DNA of 64,000 nucleotides from Solibacillus merdavium (lineage in GTDB: Bacteria > Bacillota > Bacilli > Bacillales_A > Planococcaceae), in NCBI RefSeq assembly GCF_014836935.1, contig NZ_JACSPW010000006.1, positions 62,001 to 126,000 of the forward strand. Direction: 5' to 3'. Each line of letters opens with the position of its first letter. Position 1 is the stretch's first letter. Positions 1 to 8,920 of this stretch are shown here, piece by piece. The notes beneath the pieces are model-generated. The model saw nothing but the letters and a program-made list of their open reading frames with translations, was not told the DNA's origin and ran no database searches. The position numbers were made by a program, and so were the translations under genes.

Positions 1-4
1 ACCA

Positions 5-1237
5 TTAAGTCGTCACTTTAAATACTGTTTTCATTTTTTCAATAATACCACCCGAAGAATATGTTAAAACACTTCGTTTGTAGAATGATAGGCTCAGGAA
101 ATATAACGCTAATACAGTACCCAACAACAAGCCGAAGCTAATAATTGGTTCGATCGCACTTATATCTGTTGCACCTAAACGCATCGGCATAACCATTCCC
201 GAAGTAAATGGAATGTACGAGAATACTTTAATTAGCATCGTATCTGGATTGCCCATACCTGTAAGCATTACATAGAACCCTACAAGAGTCAGCATCATTG
301 CCGGCATCATCACTTGACCTGCTTCCTCTACCTTTGAAACAAGTGAACCGAATAGTGCCCCGATGATTAAATACATAAAGATTGTTAAGAATAAGAATCC
401 CATAACATACAGGAAATAGCCGATTGACATCGAATCAAGCAAGTTCGTTACGATGGACCATTTATTACCCCCGTCCGAGAAGCGGAGCAGTAACAGCAAG
501 CCACCAAATAGGATGATAAACTGTGTAAGTGCTACTAAAAATACACCAACGATTTTCGAACGGAAGTGGATTTCAGGCTTTACACTTACAAGTAACATTT
601 CTAGTGCACGTGACCCTTTTTCTGAAGCCACGTCTGTCGTAATAATTGATAAATAGGTTGCGACAAAAATATAAATAATAATACCGATTGCATATGAAAT
701 CCATACACCAGCCATTTTTTCATCAGCGGACTTCCCATCTGCTGCTGCTTCATTAATCGAATTTAATGTAATAATTGGTTCAGATGATAATAAAAGTTGC
801 TGTTGCTCCGGTGATAAATCTAATTGACTCATCGCATAAATTTGACCTGCTTGGCTTAGCATACCTTGAAAGCTTTGCTGATCATTTAACGGTAACGGGT
901 CATAGGATTCAATTTTTGCTGCCAGTTTTCCGTCTGCATCCGTTAATGTAAAGGCCGCATAATAGTCCCCGTCTTTTAATTTCTCGGCGACTTCACCTGC
1001 TGTTACATATTCGTATTCGTAATCATCTGTATTTTGCAGTACTTCCGATACATCAAAATTTGTTTCATTTACAACTGCAATCGTGTCAGCATCGCCAGAG
1101 AAAATCAAGTCTCTTATTTCAGACCAGTACATAATCCCCGCAAGGACGACTAAATAAAGTAATGTAGTTAATATAAATGATTTAGCTGATACTTTTTGTT
1201 TATACAGTTGTTTGACAAGTACCATAAATTTAGACAA
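5..1237 (-). CDS. ABC transporter permease, NatB/YhaP type
   Basis: Membrane subunit of an ABC-2 type exporter. A transmembrane helix near residues 20-45 is followed by a large extracytoplasmic domain (about 45-175) and then five or six hydrophobic segments from about residue 180 to 395, the usual NatB/YhaP layout. It follows the ATPase gene and overlaps its end by a few bases, so the two are translationally coupled. The frame is open to a GTG at 1246, but I prefer the TTG at 1237 because it follows an AGGTG-like site and gives the family-like start MSKFMVLVKQL. Relatives export sodium or unknown compounds; the substrate cannot be read from sequence. Last gene of the padR-led operon. Confidence 0.85.
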   Translation of the reverse strand: MSKFMVLVKQLYKQKVSAKSFILTTLLYLVVLAGIMYWSEIRDLIFSGDADTIAVVNETNFDVSEVLQNTDDYEYEYVTAGEVAEKLKDGDYYAAFTLTDADGKLAAKIESYDPLPLNDQQSFQGMLSQAGQIYAMSQLDLSPEQQQLLLSSEPIITLNSINEAAADGKSADEKMAGVWISYAIGIIIYIFVATYLSIITTDVASEKGSRALEMLLVSVKPEIHFRSKIVGVFLVALTQFIILFGGLLLLLRFSDGGNKWSIVTNLLDSMSIGYFLYVMGFLFLTIFMYLIIGALFGSLVSKVEEAGQVMMPAMMLTLVGFYVMLTGMGNPDTMLIKVFSYIPFTSGMVMPMRLGATDISAIEPIISFGLLLGTVLALYFLSLSFYKRSVLTYSSGGIIEKMKTVFKVTT

Positions 1238-2132
1238 GACCAGCACCTACTTTCTCTTTGAAAATCTCATGCAATGATAAATAATCCAAACTGAACTTTT
1301 CCATATAGCCTCCATTGGAAAGTAAATCGAAAATAGCAGGTGCATAAGATTCGTCTTCCAAAGTCAGTACTGCCTGTGAGTCACGCTCCATTTTCACATG
1401 AACTACACCAGGGAACTTGCTTAACTCTTCAAACGATTTGTCTGTTCGCACTGTTAATTTCGTTTTGCCGTATTGCTTTTTCAAATCGAGCAATGAGCCG
1501 GAGAACAATGATTCACCACGTTTTAATAAACATAGATGATCACACAGCTCCTCGACATTATCCATTTGGTGACTTGAAAATAAAATCGTCATTCCTTGAT
1601 CACGTAAATAAAGAATCGCATCTTTCAGCAACTCCATATTAACTGGGTCCAGCCCACTAAACGGCTCATCCAAAATTAAAAACTTCGGTTTATGGATAAA
1701 GCTTGCAATAAGCTGTACCTTTTGTTTATTACCTTTTGAAAGTGTTTCTGCTTTTACATTGCGCTTTTCTTCCAGATCAAAGCGTTGAATCCAGAAATCG
1801 ATATCCTTTTTAATTACCGCTTTATCCATACCGTGAAGCTCACCGAAGAAGTACAATTGCTCTTCAACTTTCATTTGTGGGAAAATGCCGCGCTCTTCCG
1901 GTAAATAGCCTAAAATATCACGATCGACGGATTTAATCGGTTGCCCGTCCCACGTAATTAAGCCTTCCGTCGTATCCTGCAAATCCAAAATCATACGGAA
2001 TGTCGTCGTTTTTCCAGCTCCATTTTGACCGATTAACCCGAAAATTTCACCTTTTTCAATTGTAAAATTAAGCCGGTCGACTGCCACAAAATCTCTGTAT
2101 CTCTTTGTAACATCTTTTAGTTGTAACACCAT
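1230..2132 (-). CDS. ABC transporter ATP-binding protein, NatA/YhaQ type
   Basis: Cytoplasmic ATPase that drives the adjacent permease. Visible motifs are Walker A GQNGAGKTT near residue 38, the signature LSKGNKQKV near 130, Walker B FLILDEPFSGLDP near 150 and the switch region SSHQM. About 80 C-terminal residues form the accessory domain usual in NatA/YhaQ proteins of about 300 residues. An ATG at 2138 is also possible, but the AGGAGG site lies only three bases before it and nine before 2132, so I chose 2132. The gene starts about 14 bases after the DUF2812 gene, in the same operon. Confidence 0.88.
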   Translation of the reverse strand: MVLQLKDVTKRYRDFVAVDRLNFTIEKGEIFGLIGQNGAGKTTTFRMILDLQDTTEGLITWDGQPIKSVDRDILGYLPEERGIFPQMKVEEQLYFFGELHGMDKAVIKKDIDFWIQRFDLEEKRNVKAETLSKGNKQKVQLIASFIHKPKFLILDEPFSGLDPVNMELLKDAILYLRDQGMTILFSSHQMDNVEELCDHLCLLKRGESLFSGSLLDLKKQYGKTKLTVRTDKSFEELSKFPGVVHVKMERDSQAVLTLEDESYAPAIFDLLSNGGYMEKFSLDYLSLHEIFKEKVGAGLV

Positions 2133-2146
2133 TCTCATTTCCCTCC

Positions 2147-2683
2147 TTAATTTTCAAACATAGCCATTTCTTTTTTTAAAATACGTTTTCGCTTTATAAC
2201 ATTGATTGTCGGAACGATTAGTAAGAGCACAGCGAGTAAATTCATAACACTGATGAAGAAATTTAAATCATACGTAAGTTCCACCAACGCAAACGCACCA
2301 TTAGTACAGACCGCCAGGAAATTAATAAATATTAATAGATAATATATCGACAGCATTCGATTGAAATACGTTAACTTGGAAGACGCATCACTATATAATT
2401 CAAATGGTCCTTTACTTTTATGCCGGCGAAAATATAGCCAGTTTAAACGTTTCTGAACAAGCTCGATTCCAGCGCTTTCCGTAAAGTCCAAGTATTCTTT
2501 CACATCTTTTCCTTTAAGAAAGTGATCAAGTACTTCTAGACGGTACTCGTATTCACCTTCCTCTCCCTGCTCAAAATAATAAAATGAAAATCGTATTTTT
2601 TTAAGATGCCAGCCCTTACTTGCCATGTCATTAATCCATTGCTCTTCTTTCGAATCATCAAAGAAAAACTTAAATATACGCAT
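2147..2683 (-). CDS. DUF2812 membrane protein, second copy
   Basis: A 178-residue protein of the DUF2812 family, closely similar to its neighbour at 2845-3381. Both begin with F(K/F)DD(A/S)KEEQWINDMAS, share the block RRHKSKGPFELYSD near residue 105 and end with two transmembrane helices. Members usually sit beside PadR regulators and ABC exporters; their biochemical role is unknown. The frame stays open upstream to 2749, but that extension is the decayed end of a duplicated padR gene. The ATG at 2683 follows AAGGGGAT and matches the start of the paralogue. Part of the padR-led operon. Confidence 0.85.
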   Translation of the reverse strand: MRIFKFFFDDSKEEQWINDMASKGWHLKKIRFSFYYFEQGEEGEYEYRLEVLDHFLKGKDVKEYLDFTESAGIELVQKRLNWLYFRRHKSKGPFELYSDASSKLTYFNRMLSIYYLLIFINFLAVCTNGAFALVELTYDLNFFISVMNLLAVLLLIVPTINVIKRKRILKKEMAMFEN

Positions 2684-2825
2684 CACATATCCCCTTTGCT
2701 TATATCGTTTCATAAAGCACTTTAATGCGGGAAGTTTCCAATTCGCCAAGATGTGATGACATACTCCTTTTTACGTGCTTCCCTCGTTAAAGTTTCAATA
2801 TTTTGTAAAAATTTTCTCCCGGATC
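2684..2825 (-). pseudogene. Relic of a duplicated padR gene (3' half)
   Basis: Read on the minus strand, this stretch aligns with the 3' half of the intact padR gene at 3381-3695. Both carry the coding sense IETL-x-x-E-(A/G)-RKKEYVIT, then CCCGCATTAAAG, then a GGGGAT ribosome site before the DUF2812 start codon. The relic lacks the N-terminal half and is frameshifted. It shows that a padR-DUF2812 pair was duplicated in tandem and only the DUF2812 half of the downstream copy survived. This is seen by eye alignment within the window. Confidence 0.75.
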
Positions 2826-2844
2826 AGGTAAAGTAGCGACCCTA

Positions 2845-3381
2845 TTATTTTTCATACATTGCTATTTCTCTTTTTAAATTTTGTTTACGGTAAACTGTTT
2901 TTGCTAGCGGGTATAAAAGTGCAATGAAAACCCCTGTGTTTAGGCCGGCTATAAAGCTATTAAAGCGTAGGCTTTCATCAAGCAGCAAAACTGATCCATT
3001 TATGATAGCGGCAATTAAATTTAATACCGCCAAAGTGCTATATATAGTAAAAATGCGATTTATATATGACAGCTTCGAGCTTTGATCGCTATACAGCTCA
3101 AAATTCCCTTTACTTTTATGCTGACGGAAATACACCCAGTTAAATCTTTTTTGCACAACCTCTATCCCTGTACTTTGAACAAAGTCTAAATACTCATTTG
3201 CCGCTTTACCGTAGCCAAATCCTTCAAGCATTTCTGTACGATACTCATATTCTGCTGGTTCACCCTTGTCAAAGGAATAAAGCGGAAAGTTGAAACTTTT
3301 GAAATGCCAACCCTGACTTGCCATGTCATTAATCCACTGCTCTTCTTTTGCATCATCCATAAAAATCTTAAACTTGCGCAT
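2845..3381 (-). CDS. DUF2812 membrane protein, first copy
   Basis: A 178-residue DUF2812 protein: a cytoplasmic domain of about 120 residues, then two hydrophobic segments at about 120-140 and 148-168. The ATG at 3381 overlaps the padR stop codon by one base (TGATG), so regulator and membrane protein are translationally coupled. In this family the protein is typically co-transcribed with a PadR repressor, which suggests a role in sensing or in the response controlled by PadR, but no activity is established. Its paralogue lies just downstream. Confidence 0.87.
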   Translation of the reverse strand: MRKFKIFMDDAKEEQWINDMASQGWHFKSFNFPLYSFDKGEPAEYEYRTEMLEGFGYGKAANEYLDFVQSTGIEVVQKRFNWVYFRQHKSKGNFELYSDQSSKLSYINRIFTIYSTLAVLNLIAAIINGSVLLLDESLRFNSFIAGLNTGVFIALLYPLAKTVYRKQNLKREIAMYEK

Positions 3382-3695
3382 CACAAATCCCCTTCCGCTT
3401 TTATAATTTTTCTCCCATTGTTATAGAGCTCTTTAATGCGGGTAACTTCAGCTTCAACAATCTGTTTGCCAAGCGATGTAATGACATACTCTTTTTTCCG
3501 TCCTTCCCCCGCTAAAGTTTCAATAAATTTCTTTTCCTGTAAATTTTTCAGTGCACCGTACGTTGTTCCCGCGCCTAACTTTACACGCCCATCGCTCCAT
3601 TCCTCAACGATCTGCATAATACCGTAGCCGTGGCGTGGTTCATATAGTGCCAACAAAATATAATAAACCCCCTCTGTTAAAGGTTGTTGCAACAA
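3381..3695 (-). CDS. PadR-family transcriptional regulator
   Basis: A 104-residue winged-helix repressor. The diagnostic PadR block YILLALYEPRHGYGI starts near residue 12, followed by the wing region and GAGTTYGALKNL near 41-52. A basic C-terminal helix completes this short, subfamily-2-like protein. The start is a TTG at 3695 preceded by a GGGGGG run. It leads the operon with two DUF2812 genes and an ABC exporter, and probably represses its own promoter through the ATAT-rich repeats immediately upstream. PadR proteins usually respond to small molecules; the ligand here is unknown. Confidence 0.9.
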   Translation of the reverse strand: MLQQPLTEGVYYILLALYEPRHGYGIMQIVEEWSDGRVKLGAGTTYGALKNLQEKKFIETLAGEGRKKEYVITSLGKQIVEAEVTRIKELYNNGRKIIKAEGDL

Positions 3696-3716
3696 AATCC
3701 CCCCGTTCTATCGACA

Positions 3717-3771
3717 TCTGATATATCGGCTCTTGATATATAATATATCGGACGCTGATATAGTGTGTCAA
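3717..3771 (-). promoter_or_regulatory. padR operon promoter with ATATATCGG operator repeats
   Basis: On the minus strand a TTGACA (-35, 3766-3771) and TATATT (-10, 3742-3747) are separated by 18 bases, a good sigma-A promoter. The core is overlapped by repeated GATATA(T) blocks, namely CGATATAT, GATATATTATATATC and CTATATCAG. Such ATAT-rich inverted repeats are typical PadR operators, so autorepression is likely. Confidence 0.7.
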
Positions 3772-3986
3772 CAAAATTTTGGAAATAAAGATAAAAACTG
3801 ATATACCAGCAGAAAGTTACTTGCGGAAACATCCAGTGGGGACATGTATCGTTGAGGGAAGCACCAGCTGCCCCTTTATTTCCCGATAAATCCATTTTTT
3901 TCATATACGTTTTCCAGGTTCAATACTTGGTTCATTTGACAGCGTGATCGTTAGAATCGGTAGCGAACAATAGCATCGCATCACGC

Positions 3987-4718
3987 AAAATAAGCGGAGA
4001 TTTTACCGCTATTTGATGACTTGGGCTCTTTTATGCGGAAAATAAGGGAAGGTTTTTCCGTTATTTCAGTTTTAAGCGTTCATTATTGCGTATTTTGAAT
4101 GAATAAGGGAAATTTCTTCCGTTATTTGGGCACATTTTTCAGTTTTTTTCTGAATAAGCGGAATTTCTCCCCTTATTTTTTAGATTGGGTGCTTAATGTG
4201 ATTTCCCAATCGTTAAGAATGAACTGTTTTAAAAAATAAGCGGAGATTTTACCGCTATTTGCTGACTTGGACCGTTTTATGCGGAAAATAAGGGAAGGTT
4301 TTTCCGTTATTTTAGTTTTAAGCGTTCATTTTTGCGTTTTTTGAATGAATAAGGGAAATTTCTTCCGTTATTTGGGCACATTTTTAAGTTTTTTACTGAA
4401 TAAGCGGAATTTCTCCCCTTATTTTTTAGATTGGGTGCTTAATGTGATTTCCCAACCTTTAAGAATGAACTGTTTAAAAAATATGCGGAGTTTCTACCGC
4501 TATTTGCTGACTTGAACCGTTTTATGCGGTAAATAAGGGAAGGTTTTTCCGTTATTTTAGTTTTAAGCGTTCATTTTTGCGATTTTTGAATGAATAAGGG
4601 AAATTTCTTCCGTTATTTGGACACATTTTTAAGTTTTTTACTGAATAAGCGGAATTTCTCCCTTTATTTTTTAGATTGGGTGCTTAATGTGATTTCCCAA
4701 TCGGTATGAACGGACTCT
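3987..4718. repeat. Tandem array of about 245 bp units built of short palindromes
   Basis: Three units begin at about 3987, 4233 and 4478 (periods 246 and 245). Each holds four imperfect palindromes of about 25-27 bp with the pattern AATAA(G/C)GG...CC(G/C)TTATT, so about a dozen in 0.7 kb. The shared end of each unit (around 4182, 4427 and 4671) is a copy of the last 35-45 bases of the neighbouring endonuclease-like gene including its stop codon, so the repeat unit was created by copying through the gene's 3' end. No gene is visible from 3700 to 4670; the 75-codon frame at 3677-3904 lacks any support. Confidence 0.9.
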
Positions 4719-5333
4719 CTTCGTGCCAGATGCGGGGATAAGCATTTTCTTCGCGACTAGTTGAGATAAAACTTTTCTTGCGGTTTTGTCACTTAGCTTC
4801 AAACATGCGAAGACTTCTTTCGGGAAAATGGCTTCCCCTTTTCGAACTGCCAGCCGAAGAACTTCCTTTTCGTAATAGGTCAATTCTGTCCGGTCCAGTT
4901 CATCACCCAGCCATTGTCCAATTACTTGCTGCACAATCTGTTGACATCGCCGAGGCTTCTCTTTCACTTGGTCATAAGAAAAACGAATTACCTTCCATCC
5001 GTCAATTACTAATTGATTTTGGCGTTCGAGATTGTCTGCAAATTGCCATCTACTTATATTCTTTAAGTGGGGACCATACCCGTCAATTTCAAAGCATATC
5101 CGGATACCGGGACGGATATAGGCAAAATCTAAATACCTTTTGCCGTCTTTAAAATCATCCACTTCATATTCAGGATGAAGGTAATTAAAATGGTAATAAA
5201 TCGGCCACCACACTTGTTTTAAAAACAGCATTTCCGCCTGATTGTGACCTTCTTTTAATCGGCGCAGCCTTTCTCCCGTTCTCGACTGTATGTGTGTATT
5301 CAAAAAAACTTGATATTCTTCTTCAAAACTCAT
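4671..5333 (-). CDS. DUF559-like endonuclease-fold protein with C-terminal winged helix
   Basis: A 220-residue protein. Residues about 60-145 look like a PD-(D/E)XK/Vsr/DUF559 nuclease fold: an acidic residue in DFAYIRPG, then ICFEIDGYGPH, and GWKVIRFSYDQV, the usual strand after the active site. The C-terminal 70 residues (about 150-215) resemble a winged helix, with KTARKVLSQLVAKKML as recognition helix. The ATG at 5333 follows GGAGGG. The last 11 codons lie inside the tandem palindromic repeat. The natural target is unknown; a DNA repair or processing role is inference only. Confidence 0.65.
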   Translation of the reverse strand: MSFEEEYQVFLNTHIQSRTGERLRRLKEGHNQAEMLFLKQVWWPIYYHFNYLHPEYEVDDFKDGKRYLDFAYIRPGIRICFEIDGYGPHLKNISRWQFADNLERQNQLVIDGWKVIRFSYDQVKEKPRRCQQIVQQVIGQWLGDELDRTELTYYEKEVLRLAVRKGEAIFPKEVFACLKLSDKTARKVLSQLVAKKMLIPASGTKRVRSYRLGNHIKHPI

Positions 5334-5477
5334 AGAAATTTCCCTCCAGTATAAATTTTAATGTAGATAAAAAGTAAAGGATGAATGTGGAAGCTGTTTG
5401 AGGCTCGTTCCAGGGGTAATACGGAGATAACTATTTTCAGTTTAATAATCCCCATAAATTTGTCAATCTTTATAACC

Positions 5478-5515
5478 AAAAAAACCGATTCCCTGTTAAG
5501 GAAACCGGTTTTTCA
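5478..5515 (-). terminator. Intrinsic terminator after the SLH amidase gene
   Basis: A stem of AAAACCG-TTCC against GGAA-CCGGTTTT with a short loop, with A and T tracts on both sides. It ends the minus-strand amidase transcript and could work in both directions. Confidence 0.75.
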
Positions 5516-5523
5516 CTATACTG

Positions 5524-7407
5524 CTATTTTTTATAGTAATCGACAATCCCGTTATAAATGGATTGTGCATAGATTTCTACATACTTATCATCTACTAATT
5601 TTTTGCGGTCTTCAGCATTTGAAATGAATCCAAGCTCAACTAATACAGAAGGGATAATCATATTGCGCGTTACATAGTATTGCGCTTCTTTAACGCCGCG
5701 ATTTTTCATATTCGCATTGTTTACAATTTCTGTATTAATATATGTGGCAAGCTTTTTATCTTCTTCATACTGGTCACCCGTTGTAATGCTATAGTACGTT
5801 TCTGTTCCTTTTGCACTTGAAGATGTTGCAGCATTTACATGAAGGCTTACATAAATTTCACCAAACTTGTCCTGCGTATATTTCACACGCTCTTGTAATG
5901 ATGGATACGTATCGCCTGTACGTGTCATGTGTACTTTCGCACCGTCTGCTTCAAGCTTCTGTTTTACAAGATTAGAAACTTTTAATACAATCGCTTTTTC
6001 CGTATGACCTGAGTTAACGGCACCTGGATCCTTACCGCCGTGACCTGGATCCAGAATGATAATACGGTCTTTTACAGCACTGCCTTTTTCATTCATCAAT
6101 TTGATATATGATTTATGAACATAGCCTGTATCTTTACCTGCTGTTACCTTTGCCCAATAACCGTTAATCGAATGAACCGCAATAACTGAGCCTTTTGATA
6201 ATTTTTTTATTGTCTTGGATGAGCCTGATGCTGTTTGACGCATATTTAAGCCCACAACTGTCACTTTACCAATTGTATTTGTTGTCGCGATTGGATGATC
6301 ATCTACATCCGTTTTTGGAGGTTCTACAACAGATCCCCCTACAACCGTCGTACTTTCTTTTACAATATAGCCAGGTACTCCGTCGACAGTCGTTAAATAA
6401 TAGCCGCCGATTTCTTTATAAACAGACAATGCTGTTCCAGCTGAAATTTGCGTAATTTTTTTTGAAGAAGAAGTTGGTTTGTAATACAGGTTCAATGTTG
6501 CATTTGCTGTGACAGCCTTAATTGATGGACCTATTGAATTACCATCTTGTTCAAGGAATTTGGCATATGATTTACTAATATAGCCGTAATAGCCTTGATA
6601 AGATACTTTCAACCAGTTTCCTTCTACTGCATAAACAGATAATTTACCGCCCGTATTAACTCTTCCAATAACTGTACTTGACGTATTCGGACCTGTACGG
6701 ACATTTAAGCCATCAGTCGTTACAGATACTAGACCGATTACTTGTGTTACATCGACTGCATCCAGTTGTTCCGGTAATGCAAGACGGTATTTATCACTTT
6801 TTGCCCGCGCGACAAATGACGCAAACTGTGCTCGAGTAACTGAGCTTTTTGGCATATATTTGCCATCATTTCCTTTTGTAATCCCGTTATAATAAATTGC
6901 TTTTATATACGAAGCATATGTATTCGATGTCGTTACATCTGGGAAAACAATCGCTAAGTCCTTGTAGTCATTGACATTTAAATTGAAAGCCACTGCTAAT
7001 ACATGGCTCATTTCTTCACGTGACAGGGGTGCATTAGGAGAAAATTTTCCAGACTTTGCAGAAAACAATCCAAGCTGTTTAGCTCGTTCAATATAAGTGG
7101 ATTGCTCTGTACCGACCTTAACATCCGAGTAAGAAGATTTACTTACTTTCAGTGGACTCTTACCTGCAGCAATCACTGCCATTTTCGCAGCTTGTGCACG
7201 AGTCACACTCATGTTTGGTTTGTAGTATGTTTTGCCCTTTTCCTGATATCCTTTAATTGCGCCTAAGCTAATTAAGTATTGGATCTCTTCGTAAGTGGCA
7301 TCGGTTGTCGCAACATCTGCAAATACTACTTTAGCTGATGTCGGTGTAACAGCTAGTGTACAAACGAGGAAGATTGCAACAACCAATGTAATCAATTTTT
7401 GATTCAT
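5524..7407 (-). CDS. SLH-anchored N-acetylmuramoyl-L-alanine amidase with SH3 repeats
   Basis: A secreted peptidoglycan hydrolase of 627 residues. It has a signal peptide (1-25), three SLH domains (about 28-205) that bind secondary wall polymer, three bacterial SH3 domains (about 225-285, 295-352 and 375-435) and a zinc-dependent Amidase_3 domain (about 448-627). Catalytic features are DPGHGG (zinc His), the Glu in HTEKAIV, SLHVNA (zinc His) and VELGFISN (catalytic Glu). It cleaves the bond between MurNAc and L-alanine. The ATG at 7407 follows GGATAGGG. The gene is monocistronic, with a terminator just downstream. All key residues are present, so it should be active. Confidence 0.93.
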   Translation of the reverse strand: MNQKLITLVVAIFLVCTLAVTPTSAKVVFADVATTDATYEEIQYLISLGAIKGYQEKGKTYYKPNMSVTRAQAAKMAVIAAGKSPLKVSKSSYSDVKVGTEQSTYIERAKQLGLFSAKSGKFSPNAPLSREEMSHVLAVAFNLNVNDYKDLAIVFPDVTTSNTYASYIKAIYYNGITKGNDGKYMPKSSVTRAQFASFVARAKSDKYRLALPEQLDAVDVTQVIGLVSVTTDGLNVRTGPNTSSTVIGRVNTGGKLSVYAVEGNWLKVSYQGYYGYISKSYAKFLEQDGNSIGPSIKAVTANATLNLYYKPTSSSKKITQISAGTALSVYKEIGGYYLTTVDGVPGYIVKESTTVVGGSVVEPPKTDVDDHPIATTNTIGKVTVVGLNMRQTASGSSKTIKKLSKGSVIAVHSINGYWAKVTAGKDTGYVHKSYIKLMNEKGSAVKDRIIILDPGHGGKDPGAVNSGHTEKAIVLKVSNLVKQKLEADGAKVHMTRTGDTYPSLQERVKYTQDKFGEIYVSLHVNAATSSSAKGTETYYSITTGDQYEEDKKLATYINTEIVNNANMKNRGVKEAQYYVTRNMIIPSVLVELGFISNAEDRKKLVDDKYVEIYAQSIYNGIVDYYKK

Positions 7408-7757
7408 TGTTTCCCTATCCTTTCATAAGCTGTCTCCATCATTGTATAGTAGAAATAAGGAAATAAATAGAGGTAAAACCATATTTAATATCAAAATCTT
7501 GTTACAGTATAGTTACAAAATGATTACATCCTATAAAATTTATGTTTATAAAGGAAAATAAACGGGTAAAAAGTACATTTCGCATCCTCTAAAATTAGGT
7601 ATTTCCGCCGTTTTTTAGCTATTTTAGAAAGTCAATCCTAGGATTCCAATTTTCCTACGATTGTTTCTGCAATCTAAAAATAAACCCAAAAATATCATTG
7701 TGATAGTATAGACGAAAAAGAATTTTTTCATCATTGTTACTAGAAAGGAAGATTCGA
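7408..7757. other. Intergenic region between divergent genes
   Basis: AT-rich spacer holding the promoters of the minus-strand amidase and the plus-strand DUF3885 gene. I see no further gene or clear repeat. A minus-strand frame at 7624-7914 has no ribosome site and overlaps the DUF3885 gene. Confidence 0.5.
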
Positions 7758-8345
7758 TTGGAGAATTCGTTATTTTTAGAGCGTTATTTTTCAAATTTGA
7801 AGCTAATGCCCGGGTTATTATATTCATGGGAACCTGCAATTCGCTTTGAGCTGGGAGATCCAAATGAACACGATAACAAGAAATACATAGCAGGAAGTAA
7901 TGAACGTGCCGCAACGTTATATAACAATTTGCATAGACCCGATGACGAATGCATCATAGTCATGGATGTATTAGAAGTAGATTTGAAACGAAAAAATTTA
8001 ACCCCTTTTTTAAATAGAAGCCAACACTTTCGTATCGATATGACTACATATGAAATGGAAGAGATTTTAATTTACCGCTTTGAAATAGCATGCAAAGCTG
8101 ATGAGATTGCAGTTTTAAAATTATTGCGGGCGGTTGTTAATTCAGATTTAGGCGTGAAACCGAATATCCCTCACCGTGTATACATACTGAATAAACGCAC
8201 CCAGACCATTTTCCATGTATATGATGACCGGGGTTGTGATGTTTTAGGTAGTAATGTTGAAACGCTCAGACCATTGTATGAGCAGTACAATGATTGGATT
8301 TTGGATTATGATAGAGAAGCCATCACTCGTATGTTTAAAGGATAG
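7758..8345 (+). CDS. DUF3885 domain-containing protein
   Basis: A cytoplasmic protein of about 195 residues without signal peptide or membrane segment. The block HVYDDRGCDVLG near residue 160 is the hallmark of DUF3885, a family common in Bacilli and sometimes found near polymorphic toxins; its function is not established. The frame is open from a TTG at 7734, but the TTG at 7758 sits eight bases after AAAGGA and gives the start MENSLFLERYF, so I prefer it. A strong terminator follows at once, so the gene is transcribed alone. Confidence 0.75.
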   Translation: MENSLFLERYFSNLKLMPGLLYSWEPAIRFELGDPNEHDNKKYIAGSNERAATLYNNLHRPDDECIIVMDVLEVDLKRKNLTPFLNRSQHFRIDMTTYEMEEILIYRFEIACKADEIAVLKLLRAVVNSDLGVKPNIPHRVYILNKRTQTIFHVYDDRGCDVLGSNVETLRPLYEQYNDWILDYDREAITRMFKG

Positions 8346-8349
8346 ATAG

Positions 8350-8386
8350 AAGCTGAAAGTATGGGCACATCCACCTTTCAGCTTTT
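8350..8386 (+). terminator. Intrinsic terminator after the DUF3885 gene
   Basis: AGCTGAAAG and CTTTCAGCT form a nine-base stem, followed by TTTT. It probably also serves the convergent lipoprotein gene. Confidence 0.8.
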
Positions 8387-8388
8387 CC

Positions 8389-8834
8389 TTATTGAACGAT
8401 AAACTCAGCTGCCAAATGATAGATTTCATCCGTCTCTTTGGAATTACGAAAATCCTTTAAAATACGATATTCACGTTATCTAGAACACCGTAATATCCTT
8501 CCCAATCCACTACCCATTCTACTGATTGTAACGGTGCTACATTGTGTCCTAAATCAATAAAACTGTAAGCGTCCTCAAGTATTGGAACCTCATACCAATT
8601 GTCCCCGATTTTCTTTTCAACTGAAAAATATTGCCCATACAGAAATCGCTCACTTGAACGATTCTCAATTATTACTGTTAATCCAGTAGGTGTAACAGTT
8701 CCGGATATTGTACTCATCGTTACACCATCCAGACTATTAACAGTCACAAAAGGTGTAGGCTCACTATTCGGTTTTTGTGAGCAAGCTGTTAGTAGACAAA
8801 TCACTATAGTTAATCCTATAACTATTTTTTTCAC
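8389..8834 (-). pseudogene. Frameshifted Ig-like lipoprotein
   Basis: It starts as a lipoprotein (signal peptide with lipobox LLTAC, Cys18) followed by a bacterial Ig-like domain with the typical WYEVP and a Trp-rich strand near VEWVVDWEGYYGVL. The open frame stops at 8457 after 125 residues, inside the domain. In the next frame the DNA continues as EYRILKDFRNSKETDEIY, then HLAAEFIVQ and a stop at 8389, which is the normal end of this family. One base lost near 8472 in the codons after YGVLDN explains this. The gene is therefore a recent frameshift pseudogene, or the read holds an error at that point. Confidence 0.75.
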
Positions 8835-8920
8835 ATACCTCGCCCACCTTTATATAGAAAGAACTTTTTATTGAATTTGACCATTTATCAGAATATTATT
8901 AACAGTAAGGAGGCTGTTCA

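Noticed and set aside
3677-3904. 75-codon minus-strand frame upstream of padR
   Set aside because: It runs through the padR promoter and operator, has no ribosome site and no recognisable sequence.
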